Source of the DNA: Drechslerella dactyloides
Taxonomy: Eukaryota > Ascomycota > Orbiliomycetes > Orbiliales > Orbiliaceae
Direction: 5' to 3'
NCBI GenBank assembly: GCA_020064725.1
Contig: JAGTWJ010000017.1
Location: 4,154,001-4,218,000 of the forward strand
Length of the DNA: 64,000 bases
Within the stretch, counting starts at the first letter, position 1. Each line of letters begins with the position of its first letter. The position numbers and the translations under genes are program-made. Positions 48,200-60,576 of the stretch are shown here, piece after piece. Under the pieces are notes generated by a model that had not been told where the DNA came from, did no database searches, and was given only the letters and a program-made list of their open reading frames with translations.

Positions 48200-48852
48200 T
48201 TGGCATCTATACATGTCTTGGGTGGTGTATTACGAGGAAACTTATAGCACACTAATATCTTGAAAGCTAAATGCAAAGACTTCCAAAATCTCGTCATAAT
48301 TTTTCAAAAAACCCCCCGCTTTCAATCTTGTCCGAGAAATCGAATAAATGGCACCAGGCTCAGTGAGCCTACGATCAGATAAAAAAGTGATTTCATATTC
48401 GGCGAATTTCAGGCTCGAATTTGGGTCTGCGCCAATCTAGAATGCCTGAGGTGACGAACTTCTCGACTTCCTTTAGAAGTGGCCGGCTGCGCAGCTAAAT
48501 ACAGAGATGTTGTTAAAATCTACATTGCTATTTTCGAGAAACTGGTTAAATCCGGGGTTAGGCGATTTAATCTGTGGCTTACTGGTAATGGTTTTTCCAA
48601 ATAAAAAGTCTTCGTAGAATTTCGGCGAAATCGCCGCAAGATTGTGGTCGTGAGGCAGGTAAGCCGTACCGGTTCAGTGATGTGGTGAACAACGAAAAAG
48701 TAAAAAAGGTATGCGCAATGCAGCTACGAAGACCAGCATATGACGGCCAACCGGTGAGCCGGCAACCCTGAAACGTACCCCCCAAATCGCCCTTCCCACA
48801 TTCCATCCTCACCGCCTCACATCTCATCGCCCGCCGCCCCGCGTCATTCGCC
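48200..48852. other. Intergenic, VPS35 promoter
   Basis: AT-rich, then C-rich from about 48776 to 48850, the leader of VPS35. No gene seen. Confidence 0.6.
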
Positions 48853-51800
48853 ATGTCGTCGACCGCGCTCGGAATCCAGTCCGAGGAGGCCCGCCTGCTC
48901 GAAGAAGCTCGCGCGGTTGTTAAGCAACAGACACGTTTGATGCTGAAATGCCTGGAAACGCCCGGCAAGCTAATGGATGCGCTCAAGTGCAGGTTCGCTC
49001 CAACTACCCACCCACGCTACAACCCTCAGATGGAATTTCATGGAGATAGCATATGCGGCTGGTTGCTGATGATAATTGGGTTTGGCGATGCTGTAGTTCG
49101 ACATTAGTATCGGAGCTCCGGACTAGCAGTCTGGGCCCAAAGCTGTACTACGAGCTATACATGGACGTGTTCGATGCGCTACGTCACCTGTCGGCATTTC
49201 TGCGCGAAAGTCACCCGGTTAATCATCTGGCGGACCTCTACGAGCTGGTGCAATATGCAGGTACGATGCGAGCGACGCGGCCGAGGCTTGTCATCTATAC
49301 GACTGAGCTTCCTGGCCAGCAAGAAGGGTGGTTGGGTGTGCGGTATGGCTAACTGGCGGCTTTTGGTGCTATGAAAAGGAAACATCATACCGCGGTTGTA
49401 TCTGATGATCACGGTTGGGACCGTCTATATGAGCATCGAAGATGCGCCGGTCAAGGAGATTATGAAGGACATGATGGAGATGAGCAGGGGTGTCCAGCAC
49501 CCTATTCGGTATGCAACAATATCTGGTATTATCCATACGAACAATATATTGCGATGGTGACTTACATTCGGAGCCGACTCGTACAGTGGCCTGTTTCTAC
49601 GATACTATCTGTCCGGACAAGCGAGAGAACACTTACCTACTGGCACCGGAGATGGGTATGTTTGAGGGCGGCTGCGGTACGATTAGGAGATACATATTCT
49701 GACTGTTGGATTATTAGGCCGGAAGGGAACCTTACTGACTCGATATCATTCGTTTTAAACAACTTTGTGGAGATGAACAAACTATGGGTTCGCTTACAGC
49801 ACCAAGGCCATTCGAGGGAGCGGGAAAAGAGGACGCAGGAGCGGAAGGAGCTGCAACTGCTCGTCGGAAGTAATCTGGTCAGGCTCAGCCAGTTGGTAGA
49901 TCTGGAGGCGTACCAGAAGACCATTCTGGGGCCGCTCCTGGAGCAGGTTGTTCAATGTCGCGACAAGTTGGCGCAGGAGTACCTTCTGGAAGGTGAGTTT
50001 GGAGACAGACATCTCGCGTTATAGTGGCTTCAATATTGACACTGGCTGCAGTCATAATACAGGTTTTCCCGGACGAATTCCACCTACACACGCTGAACGA
50101 GTTTCTGTCCGCCACTGCACGACTCAATCCAGATGTTAATGTCAAATCAATTGTGATTGCGCTCATGGATCGGCTATCGAACTATGCTTCGCGAGACACT
50201 TCGTCAGAATCAGCGGAAGACCGGAAAGCGAAGGAAATGGCGGCAGTTGAAGCACTGCTAGAGAAGCTGAAGCTCGGTCAGACTGAGAAGCCTGCGCCTG
50301 TCCCGGAGCCGCAGCCAGAGCCAGAGTCAGAGCCGGTTGAGCCCGTTCCCAAACCGTCGGAAGGGGGAGAAGAAGCGCAGCCCAAGGAAAATGGCGAAGA
50401 GGGTGATTCGAAGGAGGAGCCGGTCGAGACTGATGACCGGCCGATATTATCGAGAATCAAACTCTATGAGATTTTCTACAACCAGGTCGTGAATCTGGCG
50501 AATGTATGGTGCAATTCAAATCCCGGCTTGGAAGTGAGGTACTAACAGTCGAGCCAGGCTCAAAGACTCCCTATACAAGATATCACCGCCTTGCTGGTAT
50601 CTCTAATTAACCTCGCGCTGTGAGTCCCGGCACATACCTCATCGCGTCTGAGATTATCGCTAACGGCTTACAAGTAATATCTATCCTGAAAATCTTGAAT
50701 ATGTGGACCAGGTTCTGCAGTAAGTGGACTCAGTAGATCTTACCTTAGACCGAACTCTGCTAACAGCTGCCAGATACACTTTGGAAAAAGTTCAAGAGCT
50801 TTCCAATTCGACAGACCTTCACATCCTCACCACACAGCAGAACATCCTCGGTGTCTTGCTCGCTCCTCTTAACTCCTATGTCTCTCTCTTCACGGTTCTT
50901 GCTCTCCCTAACTACGTCCCACTCCTCCACGTCCAATCATACCAAACACGACGCGCTGTCGCCTCATCCGTAATCAAGACAGTTCTCTCCAATTCGATTA
51001 AGATCTCGACAGAAGAACACGTACAAGGCGTTCTGAACCTCGTCCAGGTACTGATCAAAGAGTCAGCACCCCAACAGACAATGTACCCTGGCACTCAACA
51101 GCGCCGATTACGGGAAGCCGACAGTGACGAGGTTGTTGAAGAACAGGGTTGGCTCGCGCGGCTGGTGCATGTCATTAACAGCGATGATAATGACGTACAG
51201 TACAAACTCTTGCAGGCGACGCAGAAGGCATTTGCGGAAGGTGGAGATAGGGTCAAGCATACGACACCGGCTATGATTACAGCCTGCGTCAAGCTCGCGC
51301 GACGTCTCAAAACCCGCGAGCATTTCGACGACGGCTGGCAGACCAAAAGTCAGTCACTTTACAAGTTCGCCCATCAGATGCTAAGCGCGCTGTACACCCG
51401 GGTCGGCTGCGCGGACCTCTGTCTTCGTCTGTTCGTCATGTGCGGACAGATCGCTGACCAGGGCGAGAGCTTTGAGGAGGCTGCGTACGAGTTCTTTGCG
51501 CAGGCTTTCACAATCTATGAGGAGGCGATTTCGGACTCGAGAGCGCAGTTTCAGGCGGTATGCATTATCGCCGGGGCGTTGCATTCAACGAGAAATTTCT
51601 CCAAGGAGAATTACGACACTCTGATTACCAAATGCGCGCTTCACGGGTCGAAGCTGTTGAAGAAGCCGGATCAATGTCGCGCGGTCTATCTGGCAAGTCA
51701 CCTGTGGTGGGCAGTTGAAATTCCAGCTAGGGAGGAAGAAGATGGAAAGCCGGTGAGTGTTCTGTTATCAACTCGTATTGTACGAAGGTGGATCTAGTTG

Positions 51801-52206
51801 ACTGAACTGACCTGTGCTATCTTATAGCTTTACCGGGACGGAAAGCGCGTCCTGGAGTGTCTGCAACGGGCGCTCCGTGTGGCTGATAACTGTATGGACG
51901 CTGCAGTGTCGATCGAGCTCTTCGTAGAGATTCTCAACCGATACGTGTATTACTTTGATCAGCAGAACGAAGCGGTAAGTTCTCCAAATTGCTGACAATA
52001 TGAGGAAACTTGGCTGACGCTTTTCCTTGATGGTTCTGTAGGTTACTGTTCGCTACATCAACGGCTTGATCGAGTTGATCCACTCGAATCTGGGCAACAG
52101 CTCGGACTCGGCGGCGAACGAGAGCCCGAAGGCACACTTCGAGCGGACCTTGGAGTACATCGCATCGCGAGACTACGAGGGTGTAGTGACGGATATCAAG
52201 GGTTAA
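48853..52206 (+). CDS. vps35: Vps35, retromer core subunit
   Basis: Eleven exons give 875 residues: 48853-48992, 49097-49260, 49379-49508, 49587-49655, 49718-49992, 50052-50503, 50558-50619, 50675-50719, 50774-51752, 51828-51974 and 52042-52206. The joined protein shows the family blocks in order: ARAVVKQQTRLMLKCLETPG, SELRTSSLGPKLYYELYMDV, PRLYLMITVGTVYM then HPIRGLFLRYYLSGQAR (the conserved PRLYL and RGLFLRYYL core), LQDITALLV-type VPS29-side repeats and LYRDGKRVLECLQRALRVAD. The fold is an alpha-helical solenoid that binds Vps26 at its N-terminal end and Vps29 at its C-terminal end, on endosomes, for retrieval to the Golgi or plasma membrane. Exon 1 uses a weak donor (GTTCGC). An acidic Pro/Glu insert lies at about 480-530. 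Length fits the family. Confidence 0.95.
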
Positions 52207-52600
52207 CCTGACGGATGTGTGTTTTTGCAGCGGAAGAAGATATGTACATTGATAACTGCGTTTCGTTCGCAAGATGCCTATATTACATAGTACTAGGTAT
52301 CGTACCTTTTCACATAACTTAACTGTCTAATCGTTCCTTCTTTCCTTAACCTCGATTAACCTTTCCTTTGAGTTGGATCGAATCGATCCTCCTTGAGTCG
52401 TCATCGCATCCTTCAAAAGTAGATAGCGCGATGTCTTGGTATCATGGTGCTAGCGAATTATTGTGTATGACTTTCGCATAGCGACTCTGCTTGTCAATCG
52501 ACCGATGACTGATCTGGGATCCAAGCACTCCCTATATATACCACTGCCAACAGCCCTGTAGAATCTATCATCAAGCACCCCCAAGCTGGTCGCACGCCCT
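52207..52600. other. Convergent 3' intergenic region
   Basis: A short region between the convergent VPS35 and Mrpl28 genes. No gene seen. Confidence 0.6.
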
Positions 52601-53213
52601 CTACTTTTTCTGACCCTTCTTGACAACCCTCTCCTTCGGCCGACGCCAGTCTTCGTTGAACCCACCTCTAGGTGGCGTATCTGTCGGAATCCTCATATCG
52701 ATCGGAAAGGTACCGACGCCCTTGCGGTCTGTGGCAATGCGGAATAGGCGCTCGTCGACGCGCTTGAGCTCCTCACAGGCCTCATGGATCTTGTTGTACT
52801 GACGCTCAAGCTCGCGCTCGCGCTCGCGCTTGACCTTGTGCTTGAAGAGCAGCCAGGCTTGCTGGATGGTCCAGTGGCGGAGGTTGCGCATGTAGGACCA
52901 TTTGAAGGCGCGAGGGGTGAGAGGATGGGCGAAGGCGTAGTCGATCGTTTCTGCGCACGGGTTAGTAAAGATATATAGGCATGAATCTATTCGACCGACG
53001 GATGAACGGTGTTTGGTAGAGGACGGATGCATACGTACTTAGCTTCGGGTCCTTCTGCGGCTTCTTCCGCTTCTTCGCGAACGTGCGGGACTGCATGGCG
53101 GGGAGCAGTGATTGCACGGCATTATGGGCGGCGGGGAGGACGGCCGGCCGGGAGGCGGGAAGAAACGGTAATCTCGAGAAGAGGATGGAGCGGTGCAGTG
53201 GCGATATCGACAT
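52601..53213 (-). CDS. mrpl28: Mitochondrial ribosomal protein mL40 (Mrpl28)
   Basis: Exons 53039-53213 and 52601-52950 (minus) give 174 residues. The N-terminal 45 residues are rich in Ser/Arg/Leu/Ala without acids (MSISPLHRSILFSRLPFLPA), a good mitochondrial presequence. A basic stretch (KKRKKPQKDPKL) and the family core follow. After the intron it reads TIDYAFAHPLTPRAFKWSYM, NLRHWTIQQAWLLFKHKVKR and a helix of Arg/Glu repeats. The GFNEDWRRP end is conserved. It is a large-subunit protein of the mitoribosome. The donor is GTACGT and the acceptor GCGCAG. Identification is by motif memory. Confidence 0.85.
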
Positions 53214-54288
53214 TTTGGCGTCAGGCGACGGGCCGTCGCGGGGTCAATTGGTGGAGCGGACGCAGGTGGGACGCGATTGTGGATGCAAGGTTGGAGTTGA
53301 GGTTTATGCCAAGAGAAAATCTCGATGCAACGCAACCGATGGTGTTGGAAATTTCGCCACAGCTCGTCATTGAATTTCCTTGTTGGCACTGCGGCATGTG
53401 TGGCATGTCCCCCATGCTCGCACCTGCTCTGCCGCAGACGCAAGTGCTACTCATCGAAGAACTCGTAAATCTCGCCGGGTGAGTGAATATCCCTCCCTCT
53501 TGATTAGGTGTCTGGGTGACTTCTATCTGGATCTATGTGGTACATGTACGTTCATGTACGCGTACCTGTATCCGAAGCTCTGACCAATTGTGAGACCTGA
53601 GCAAACTACCCAAATCGCCCGCAAGGTTCAATCCTGCGATATCGTTCGAAATTCCATCAGCTGCTCATCTACTTCGGTTTTCCCTTGGCGGTCAAGATCA
53701 ACTTGGAAAGCAGCGGCTACCGGCATGGGGCGTAGCTCTTTCCCAAACAACTCTAGTAACTTCGTGTATGCTCGCACAATCCTACCCGGAATTTGTCTCA
53801 TTAACCAGAAGCTGGACACATTTACGTAGCTCGGAATTGCATGCCGTAAGATAAGGTTTACTGTCCATGGCTCTTGTCTCTTTTGCCACTCCACTAGGTC
53901 TTGCACTATAATTTTCCCTAGTGCTCCTGTGTATAAAGGTGGAGCTCCCAGACTTGCCAACTTGCAATCAGATTGATTGATAACCAACCCTCGCACCATA
54001 CACAATATCATTATTTTTCCAAGGTTCGCCTATAAAGCCACATGTAGGTGATGAGTCCACACTATTCGCTAGTTTACATCTGCGCGTACCACTGTGCATA
54101 TACTTGCATACGAACATGGACATGGATCTGGACATAACCGATCTATAATGCGCAAGAAGCCGAAGGCTACTCAAAACCTATAACTCTCGCGACCGATGTC
54201 AAGTCAACTCTAACCATTCGCTTATCAACTGATAGACCATCCCCGCAATTGCGCAATAAATTTACAAACACCTCAATTCCAGTTCAAA
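53214..54288. other. Divergent intergenic region between Mrpl28 and the O-methyltransferase
   Basis: About 1 kb between divergent starts, so it should hold both promoters. It also contains the minus-strand orphan frame at 53628-54011. Confidence 0.5.
53628..54011 (-). CDS. Possible orphan single-exon gene
   Basis: The frame encodes 127 residues (minus), starting MILCMVRGLVINQSDCKLAS. Composition is protein-like (YTGALGKIIVQDLVEWQKRQ, NVSSFWLMRQIPGRIVRAYT, VDEQLMEFRTISQD). No domain is recognised and no intron is seen. It lies in the shared upstream region of two genes. It could be a fragment of a decayed gene; confidence is low. Confidence 0.3.
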   Translation of the reverse strand: MILCMVRGLVINQSDCKLASLGAPPLYTGALGKIIVQDLVEWQKRQEPWTVNLILRHAIPSYVNVSSFWLMRQIPGRIVRAYTKLLELFGKELRPMPVAAAFQVDLDRQGKTEVDEQLMEFRTISQD

Positions 54289-55312
54289 ATGAAGGAAGAA
54301 ACCGACGTCCTCTTCCCCAACCGAGACGTATCCATCGCGGTCATCAAATACTGCAAGCAGCATTCCGTCCCGCTACCAAAACACATCCTCGACCATGTAG
54401 ACCTTACGAACGGGGAGTTTGCCGATAAGGCTGAAATGATGGTCTCACCGCTGCAGGCGCAGTACTTGATCTGGACTGCGAGAACCTTTGGAGCTAAGAA
54501 GAGTAAGCTGGCATCCGTTTATCTATGGTAGATAATACTTGTATTTGGGTACACGGAATGACTGAATCCATGGTGCCAAATGCTCAGTTCTCGAGATCGG
54601 ATGTTTCACCGGCTTTAGCGCACTCGCGTTTGCTGAAGCATTGAAGGATGTTGAGGGTGCAAAGGTATGAAGAAAGGAATCTTCCACCTAGAAACGCGAT
54701 GTGATTTTACGTGGTGACTAAAGAAAATCGCTTCATCCGAGTGGAGGAGTAGATAATCACAACGGATATTGATCCCGAGACGTGCAAAGTCGCGCGACAA
54801 GCGTTCAAGGATGCTGGTGTCGACAATTTTGTAACCTTGCTGGAGGCCCCGGCGCTGGACTCGTGAGCAGCCCATGGCCCAAATAACACCGTTAATATTC
54901 TCAGCTAATGCAGAACTCTTGCGGCAGTCTCAAAGGCTTGGTGTCTGAAGGGCCTTTTGACATGGTCTTCGTAGATGCGAACAAGGAGTAGGTGCCCTGA
55001 CTCTGATATACGCTTGTTAAACCCCACAGCATGGAATTTGCTAATCAGACGTAATACAGCGGTTACGTTGATTACTTCAATGCAGTCATGGATCTCAAGC
55101 TTCTCCGCAAAGGCGGCATCCTAATCGGCGACAACGTCCTGAGACTGGGTCTCGTCGCGGAAATTGAGAAGAACCCAAACAAAGAAGATAAAGACTCTGT
55201 CTCCAGGGTTCAGTATCTGCGTCCCTTCAACGAGCTCGTAGCGAAAGATCCGAGAGTTGAGGCCCTGATCTTGCCCGTCTTTGACGGATTGGCATTGGTG
55301 AGGGTCTTGTAG
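54289..55312 (+). CDS. Class I SAM-dependent O-methyltransferase (caffeoyl-CoA/catechol type)
   Basis: Exons 54289-54502, 54588-54664, 54753-54862, 54928-54987 and 55060-55312 give 237 residues. The SAM-binding motif I is VLEIGCFTGFSALAFAEAL, with acidic TTDIDPE after strand 2. The metal/active-site block is FDMVFVDANKDGYVDYFNAV, followed by GGILIGDNVL, the usual pattern of the cation-dependent O-methyltransferase family (Methyltransf_3). The N-terminal helix MKEETDVLFPNRDVSIAVIK and a VSPLQAQYLIWTARTFGAKK segment fit the family. The acceptor substrate is probably a small catechol or hydroxy-aromatic compound. It is not within a visible biosynthetic cluster. Length (about 230) is typical. Confidence 0.9.
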
Positions 55313-57630
55313 ATCTAGTGGATTGACTCGATTTGGAGGTCGGAGATCCCGGAGGTAGCAAGCCAGTAGGAGGGTGGGGGGCTTGATATTCTTGACGTTT
55401 GACGTGTCATGGCTGGTCGCGGGTGAAATATTAGTATTATTGACCCACCGAAGGGCTCAAATCGAAGAAAGCATCAGTGCATGTTGTCAATAATATTATC
55501 ATGACGCCGTGTCGTAGACTGTACCGCTAGTACTGCAGTCTGCAAAGTAACTTGATGAAGCTATACGCAGCTGCAGAACAGGCTGTCGGAGGCAACTGCA
55601 AAGATATGATATACAGCATCGACAAAGATTATTAGCTTAAGTAGATGGTTTAGGTGATATAATTAAGCCATTGTTTAGATCTAGATGAGCGAATTATGTC
55701 TACACAGAGGAGTCACACGGTACTACATAATGCATAGCGACGGAAATTCCTTGCCGCCGAAATTTTTTTAATTCGGAGTCGGACTTCGATAGAGGGAAGG
55801 CTGACGGCTGGGCAACTAGACTACAGGAAAGGAAAGCAACGGAAGTGCTGCACACCCTAACATGAGGGAATACGTGCTGGAATTTGTCTCGTAGACCAGA
55901 CCGCTGATAGGAGAATACCTCCAACGATGATCAAAAAAGTTTGAGTACCCTGTACCCTGTTTAATAATGTTACCACCAACCAAGCATGCCTACAACGTTC
56001 CCATCAAAACCCCCATTCGCACCGCCGGAAAGGCGCCTCGGTCGTCATTTGAAACATGAAATATCTCCGAGGTATTGCATAGGCATGGACGCAGGAGACC
56101 AGCCGGACATTCATATGCGAAAATGCTGTCGGATCTGACTGACTCTATGATCCTCAAATCCGAAACTCGAGTCCATTATCAGGACTGAATCCAAGGCTGC
56201 TGCTCTTTTCTAAAGAATAATTATTGTAGAGGATTTGGAGAAGGTTTCCTCCTCCCGCAATGGCAAAAAAATATTATACCACATATCATCCCGGTTCTCC
56301 CACGGGTCAAGACTCCCGAAAGGTTTCGCCGACGACAAGAAGGGTTATATTTTCGAGGTCTTTTACTAGATCTACTTTCGCGAACTGAGTTACCAGGCGG
56401 GCTCCGGGGTCCAGTTCCACAAACCAGATCGTTTTCCATCGCCGTAACCATGACCTCAGTGGGGACAGAACGATACAGTGATCTGTCGGTAGTCGAAAGT
56501 GCGACACGATGCGAGCACAAGAAAAAGTCGCAGTGTGCTCTCTAGCCCTTTTATGTATTTGAGGGCGTTCATCCGCGAAGAATAGTTTTGGATATCAAGT
56601 TCGTGGAGTGGTCTATACCCGTTTTGAGTATATTCCTGCTGGGTAGACGTATCCCCGGTGCTGCGCTCTTGCCTGAAATGATCTGACGTCGATTTATATT
56701 CGACGACGGAAGCAAGCGAAGGGGCTTGTGAGCTAGGAACGGCGTGTTTTCCGTTATCATCACATGTCCCTCCTCCGGAAAACGGTACAATTGAGCTGGT
56801 AATCGGAGGGCCAGGTTGAATGAATCTAGGGATGAAGATTCAACAATGACGATCAGGCTATGGATTGTATCTGTGATAGTCCAGTGCCTGCCAAGGATGC
56901 AATAGACGCGTGCATCAATATCGAGAGGGTAGAGAGCGGCATTGCATAGTTTATCGTGCCTGCCTAACTCTCTATGGTTGGGAATCTGTGAAGATCGTGA
57001 CCACAGATACCTTGTAGGAGTTCCGAGAATTCATCTTGCAGACTCGAAGAATCCAAGTGAGGCCTGGGTAGTGAAGTTGTGATGTTGACCGCCAAATTGC
57101 CATCCGTTGAGAGCTTGTTTGCTACCCATGGAAGTTCTTGAAGTCAATCCCGCTTGGGAAGAAACTCTCATAGTTGACTTGATAGTCAACAGTCCACGAA
57201 TGAAAACGCGTATGCAACAGGTCGAACCCCGCACGAAGCATCGAGGATCGATACGGCTTTCCCCGTGTGTGGCGCGTGAATCCGCATTGTAAAAAATCGA
57301 AGGATCAAAAAGAAACGCCGCTATGAACCTGGTCTATAGCGAGTCGATGTATGAGTAAGTCTGATGTCTGTCTGCAGACGCCCGAGGACTGAGGGCTGAG
57401 ATGGTGATGTTGGTGTCGGACGGTGGGCGTCTGCAAGCAGCCTCGAGGAGGTTGATAGGAAAGGAGGCGGGAAATTCTGATTAGAAACGAGGCGGGGCGG
57501 CAACGCGCAGAATGCAACACGCCGGTCTCGGAGCGCTGAAGTTGCCTGCGTGCCATGCAAGAGCTTCGTGACGACGTTGATAGCATTAAATCCTTTGAAA
57601 CCTTTCTATGGTACAATATCTAACCACAGA
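55313..57630. other. Intergenic, no supported gene (2.3 kb)
   Basis: Only short frames with no domain. Minus-strand pieces at 56221-56790 look weakly protein-like (for example EEGHVMITENTPFLAHKPLR) but are broken by stops and may be a decayed gene. Confidence 0.45.
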
Positions 57631-59521
57631 TTATAACCCATTTTGCCATTTCAGACCAGAAAACCCAATGATTCTTTTAAACGCCTTATCCCGACTGTTC
57701 ATTGAATCGAATCTCACCACTTCTCCACCGACCAAGACGATGTCCAAAGCGTGCACCATCCCGCCCTTTCCGTGCATCATAGAAGAAGTCTCCCGCTTGT
57801 GTAATCGTTTTACGTAGCTCCAGGGTACCTCTACCAACAATTTCTTCGACAACTCCGTCTCAAATAGTAATCCGAAATCCGACACGAACAACTTGCCTGG
57901 CTGCTCTCTGTACACGCCTTTGAATCCGCAGAACACCATCGTCCTGGGCAGTCCTCCATGCAGGCCTTGCGCATCTTGTACACCGTTCGGTGATATTAGT
58001 TCTTCGGGGTCATCCTCTTCGTCTTCTTCCAAGTCCGGAGAATTCGTAATATATCCTTCATCTTCAGCTTCTTCGTCGTCCCCTTCGATAACCGTCAGAG
58101 GACCCTCGTAATCCGCAATCTTCTTCCTCCATGCTCTTCTCCTTGCGGCCTTCTTTCTCTTCAGGGGGTCGCTAATCGCATTCACTGCGTCTTCGTGGAA
58201 CTCTGAGTATGCTATCTCAGCGTGTGTCGGTATCCCCCAGAATGCCCAGCGGATGGGGCTGACGACCCATCTGTACCGCGGGTATAGGCTGGCGACCGGC
58301 GAGGATACGAAGAACCAGAGGCCGAATATGAATGTAATAAGGCGCCAACAGTAGGCTGCATCGGTACATAGGCCCAAAAGCAGGCAGGCGCCTATCAGTA
58401 TGAGGGTGTAAGTTGTTTGCGCGGGTCGTCGCCATTCGTAGAAGCTATAACATGCCGTGTCAGTCAGACGCACCTAAGTACTAGTTGATATTTCATCATG
58501 AGATGCTACTTACTTGCGTATTATCTCCAGCAAGTCTGCAAAATCCCCAATTTCAAGCTGTGCCCGGGTCCCAAAGTCGTTCGGCAGAACCTCAACCCAG
58601 TCGCTCGATGCGTGCCGTTCTATTAGCTCCTCTAGGCGGTGCACATTCTTCTGCTGGGTTCTAGCCTTTGAAATCTCGGCCTTGACTGTTTCGACTTGAC
58701 CCCAGTCTTGTCGACTTCTCAAAACGCGGGCAATAATGTATACGAACTGTATTATGCGATAGGTTATCAGTGGCCATACTATCTTAAAAAGAAAAAAAGA
58801 TCGGAATCGATCGCCTAAGAGGCAGAGCTTTGAGACTAACCATAAAGGTGACCAAGTACTGATGCCACCACAGAACCGCATATACCGCCATCCACCTCGT
58901 CGTCTTCATCGAGTTTTCCCATCTGTACACACCCCTGACCATATTGAGCCACTCCTTCCACGGCGCAGCCTCCACTGCAACTCGCTCCAGGTGACTCAAC
59001 ATGATATCTCTGTTGTATCGTGGCGCCTCCGTCCAGGGACTCGTGTAAGCCGGCGCAAACTTTTGCGAAAGATATAGCGACATTCTGCTAGCCCAAGATA
59101 GATACCCCTCCGTCCTAGCTGTTTCTCGCAGCGCCGGCCATGTTCTCACCGGTGAATGCACGACAGCCGCACAGGTGAGATGTCTGTCGGCCGTGTAGTT
59201 TACGAGCATCTTTCGTCTCGCGATCTTGAGTTCCCGTAGTTGTTGTTCGTGTTCAGTTATGACCTTTCCATTCTGCTGGAAGCGCTCTCTGTTACATTGC
59301 TTGATGAGCTCGATATCGTCTTTCGTTAGACGAAACGGCGCAAGGTCCATGTCTAGTATATGCTGCGAGGCCGGTCTTCGCGGCGTTGTCGGTGTCGACA
59401 TCGATCTTCGATGGCGCCTTGGGTGTGATTTCGTGATAGTCGAATCGGAGATACTTGGTTTTTGCGGTGTCAGAGGATTTGGTCCCTCTGTTGGAGAATA
59501 GTAGGAGCTAGGTGAGTCCAT
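57631..59521 (-). CDS. DUF3292 membrane protein with GRAM-like C-terminus
   Basis: Exons 58841-59521, 58514-58782 and 57631-58444 (minus) give 587 residues. The joins read YLVTFM then IVWPLITYRIIQFVYIIARV, and IIRN then FYEWRRPAQTTYTL. The N-terminus is Ser/Pro-rich and disordered; a helical region follows (LTKDDIELIKQCNRERFQQN). Two adjacent membrane helices occur near 325-370 (TLILIGACLLLGLC, LITFIFGLWFFVSSP). After an acidic patch (EEDEEDDPEE) the C-terminal 100 residues look like a GRAM domain (TMVFCGFKGVYREQPGKLFV, LLVEVPWSYVKRLHKRE, HALDIVLVGGEVVRFDSM). Proteins of this kind are fungal-specific and thought to be ER or membrane-contact associated; their function is not established. Membership is by recognition, not by search. 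Confidence 0.8.
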
Positions 59522-60576
59522 TTTTTTAGCCGAAGCTCCGTCGGGCCTGCTGAGGAAGGTAGAAGCTAGTAGAAATCTGGAGATAGTGTAAATTCGATAT
59601 CGCTTGGTGGGGGAGATTAATTTTGAGCAGAAGATTCCGGTCGGATCGAATATTAATTGTATTCTTCAGAGTTGCAAGTTGTCGTGAGAATATTTGAGTA
59701 TCTAGGTGTATGTATAGAGCTGGCAGCCACATCGATTAATTAATTGAGGCTACTTTGGTTTCCGATATACCAAGAGCTGATTTCCACCCAGCTAACCGCC
59801 GAGCAAACGATCGATCGAATGCCCGAAGGCCCTACAAGCTAGTCACACAAATGGACGAGGATGCCGACATATTCAGACGAAATCAGGAATGGAGAGCCGA
59901 AAGCGAGAGCGAGACATGCATGCCATAATATTGCAGCCTGTATACATGAGAGGTTATATTTAGGAATTTGACTGGAAATCCCATTACAATCTATATTATA
60001 TACGGTGCCGAAGCTTTCCCGACTCCTCATTGCACACTCGTATGACCTGGATGCAGCGCACGGGTGCAAATGCACACCTCCCGATATTTGCCGTTATGTT
60101 GGGGAGTTTGGTGTTGGTGACACAGTTCATCAGCATGCAGTAGACAGTGTTGTGTGCGGTGGGCCCCAACATGTGACATTGTCCCTTGATGGGCTCCTAT
60201 GAGTTTAGTCACCGCCCTCGGGTTCTGGACACTCGGTCTATCCCAGCTGAGGAATTATCGATAGCCATAGTGGGGAGTATCTTCATCGAGGGGAGGAGGG
60301 GCGAGATATCTGATAAACTGGTGCTTTCGCGATAAAATGTTCGTTCTGTATGAATATACCTCAGAGGAGCTGGTACCACAGTTGAGCTTGATATATATTA
60401 GGCAGGATACCATTAACGTTGCAAATGCATCAGAAATACTAAAAAGCAGTGTTACACTCCATGGGAGCTATGGCATGCCGTCTTATCGTAAAAACCAAGT
60501 GGATCCCGATGTCCAAATCTACATAACACAAAGCCGACCAAACTCCGAGATAGAGAAGCAAGCAACCATTCCTTGT
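59522..60576. other. Intergenic, DUF3292 promoter and SF3A3 3' region
   Basis: Promoter of the minus-strand DUF3292 gene near 59522-59700 and the 3' side of SF3A3. No gene seen. Confidence 0.55.
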
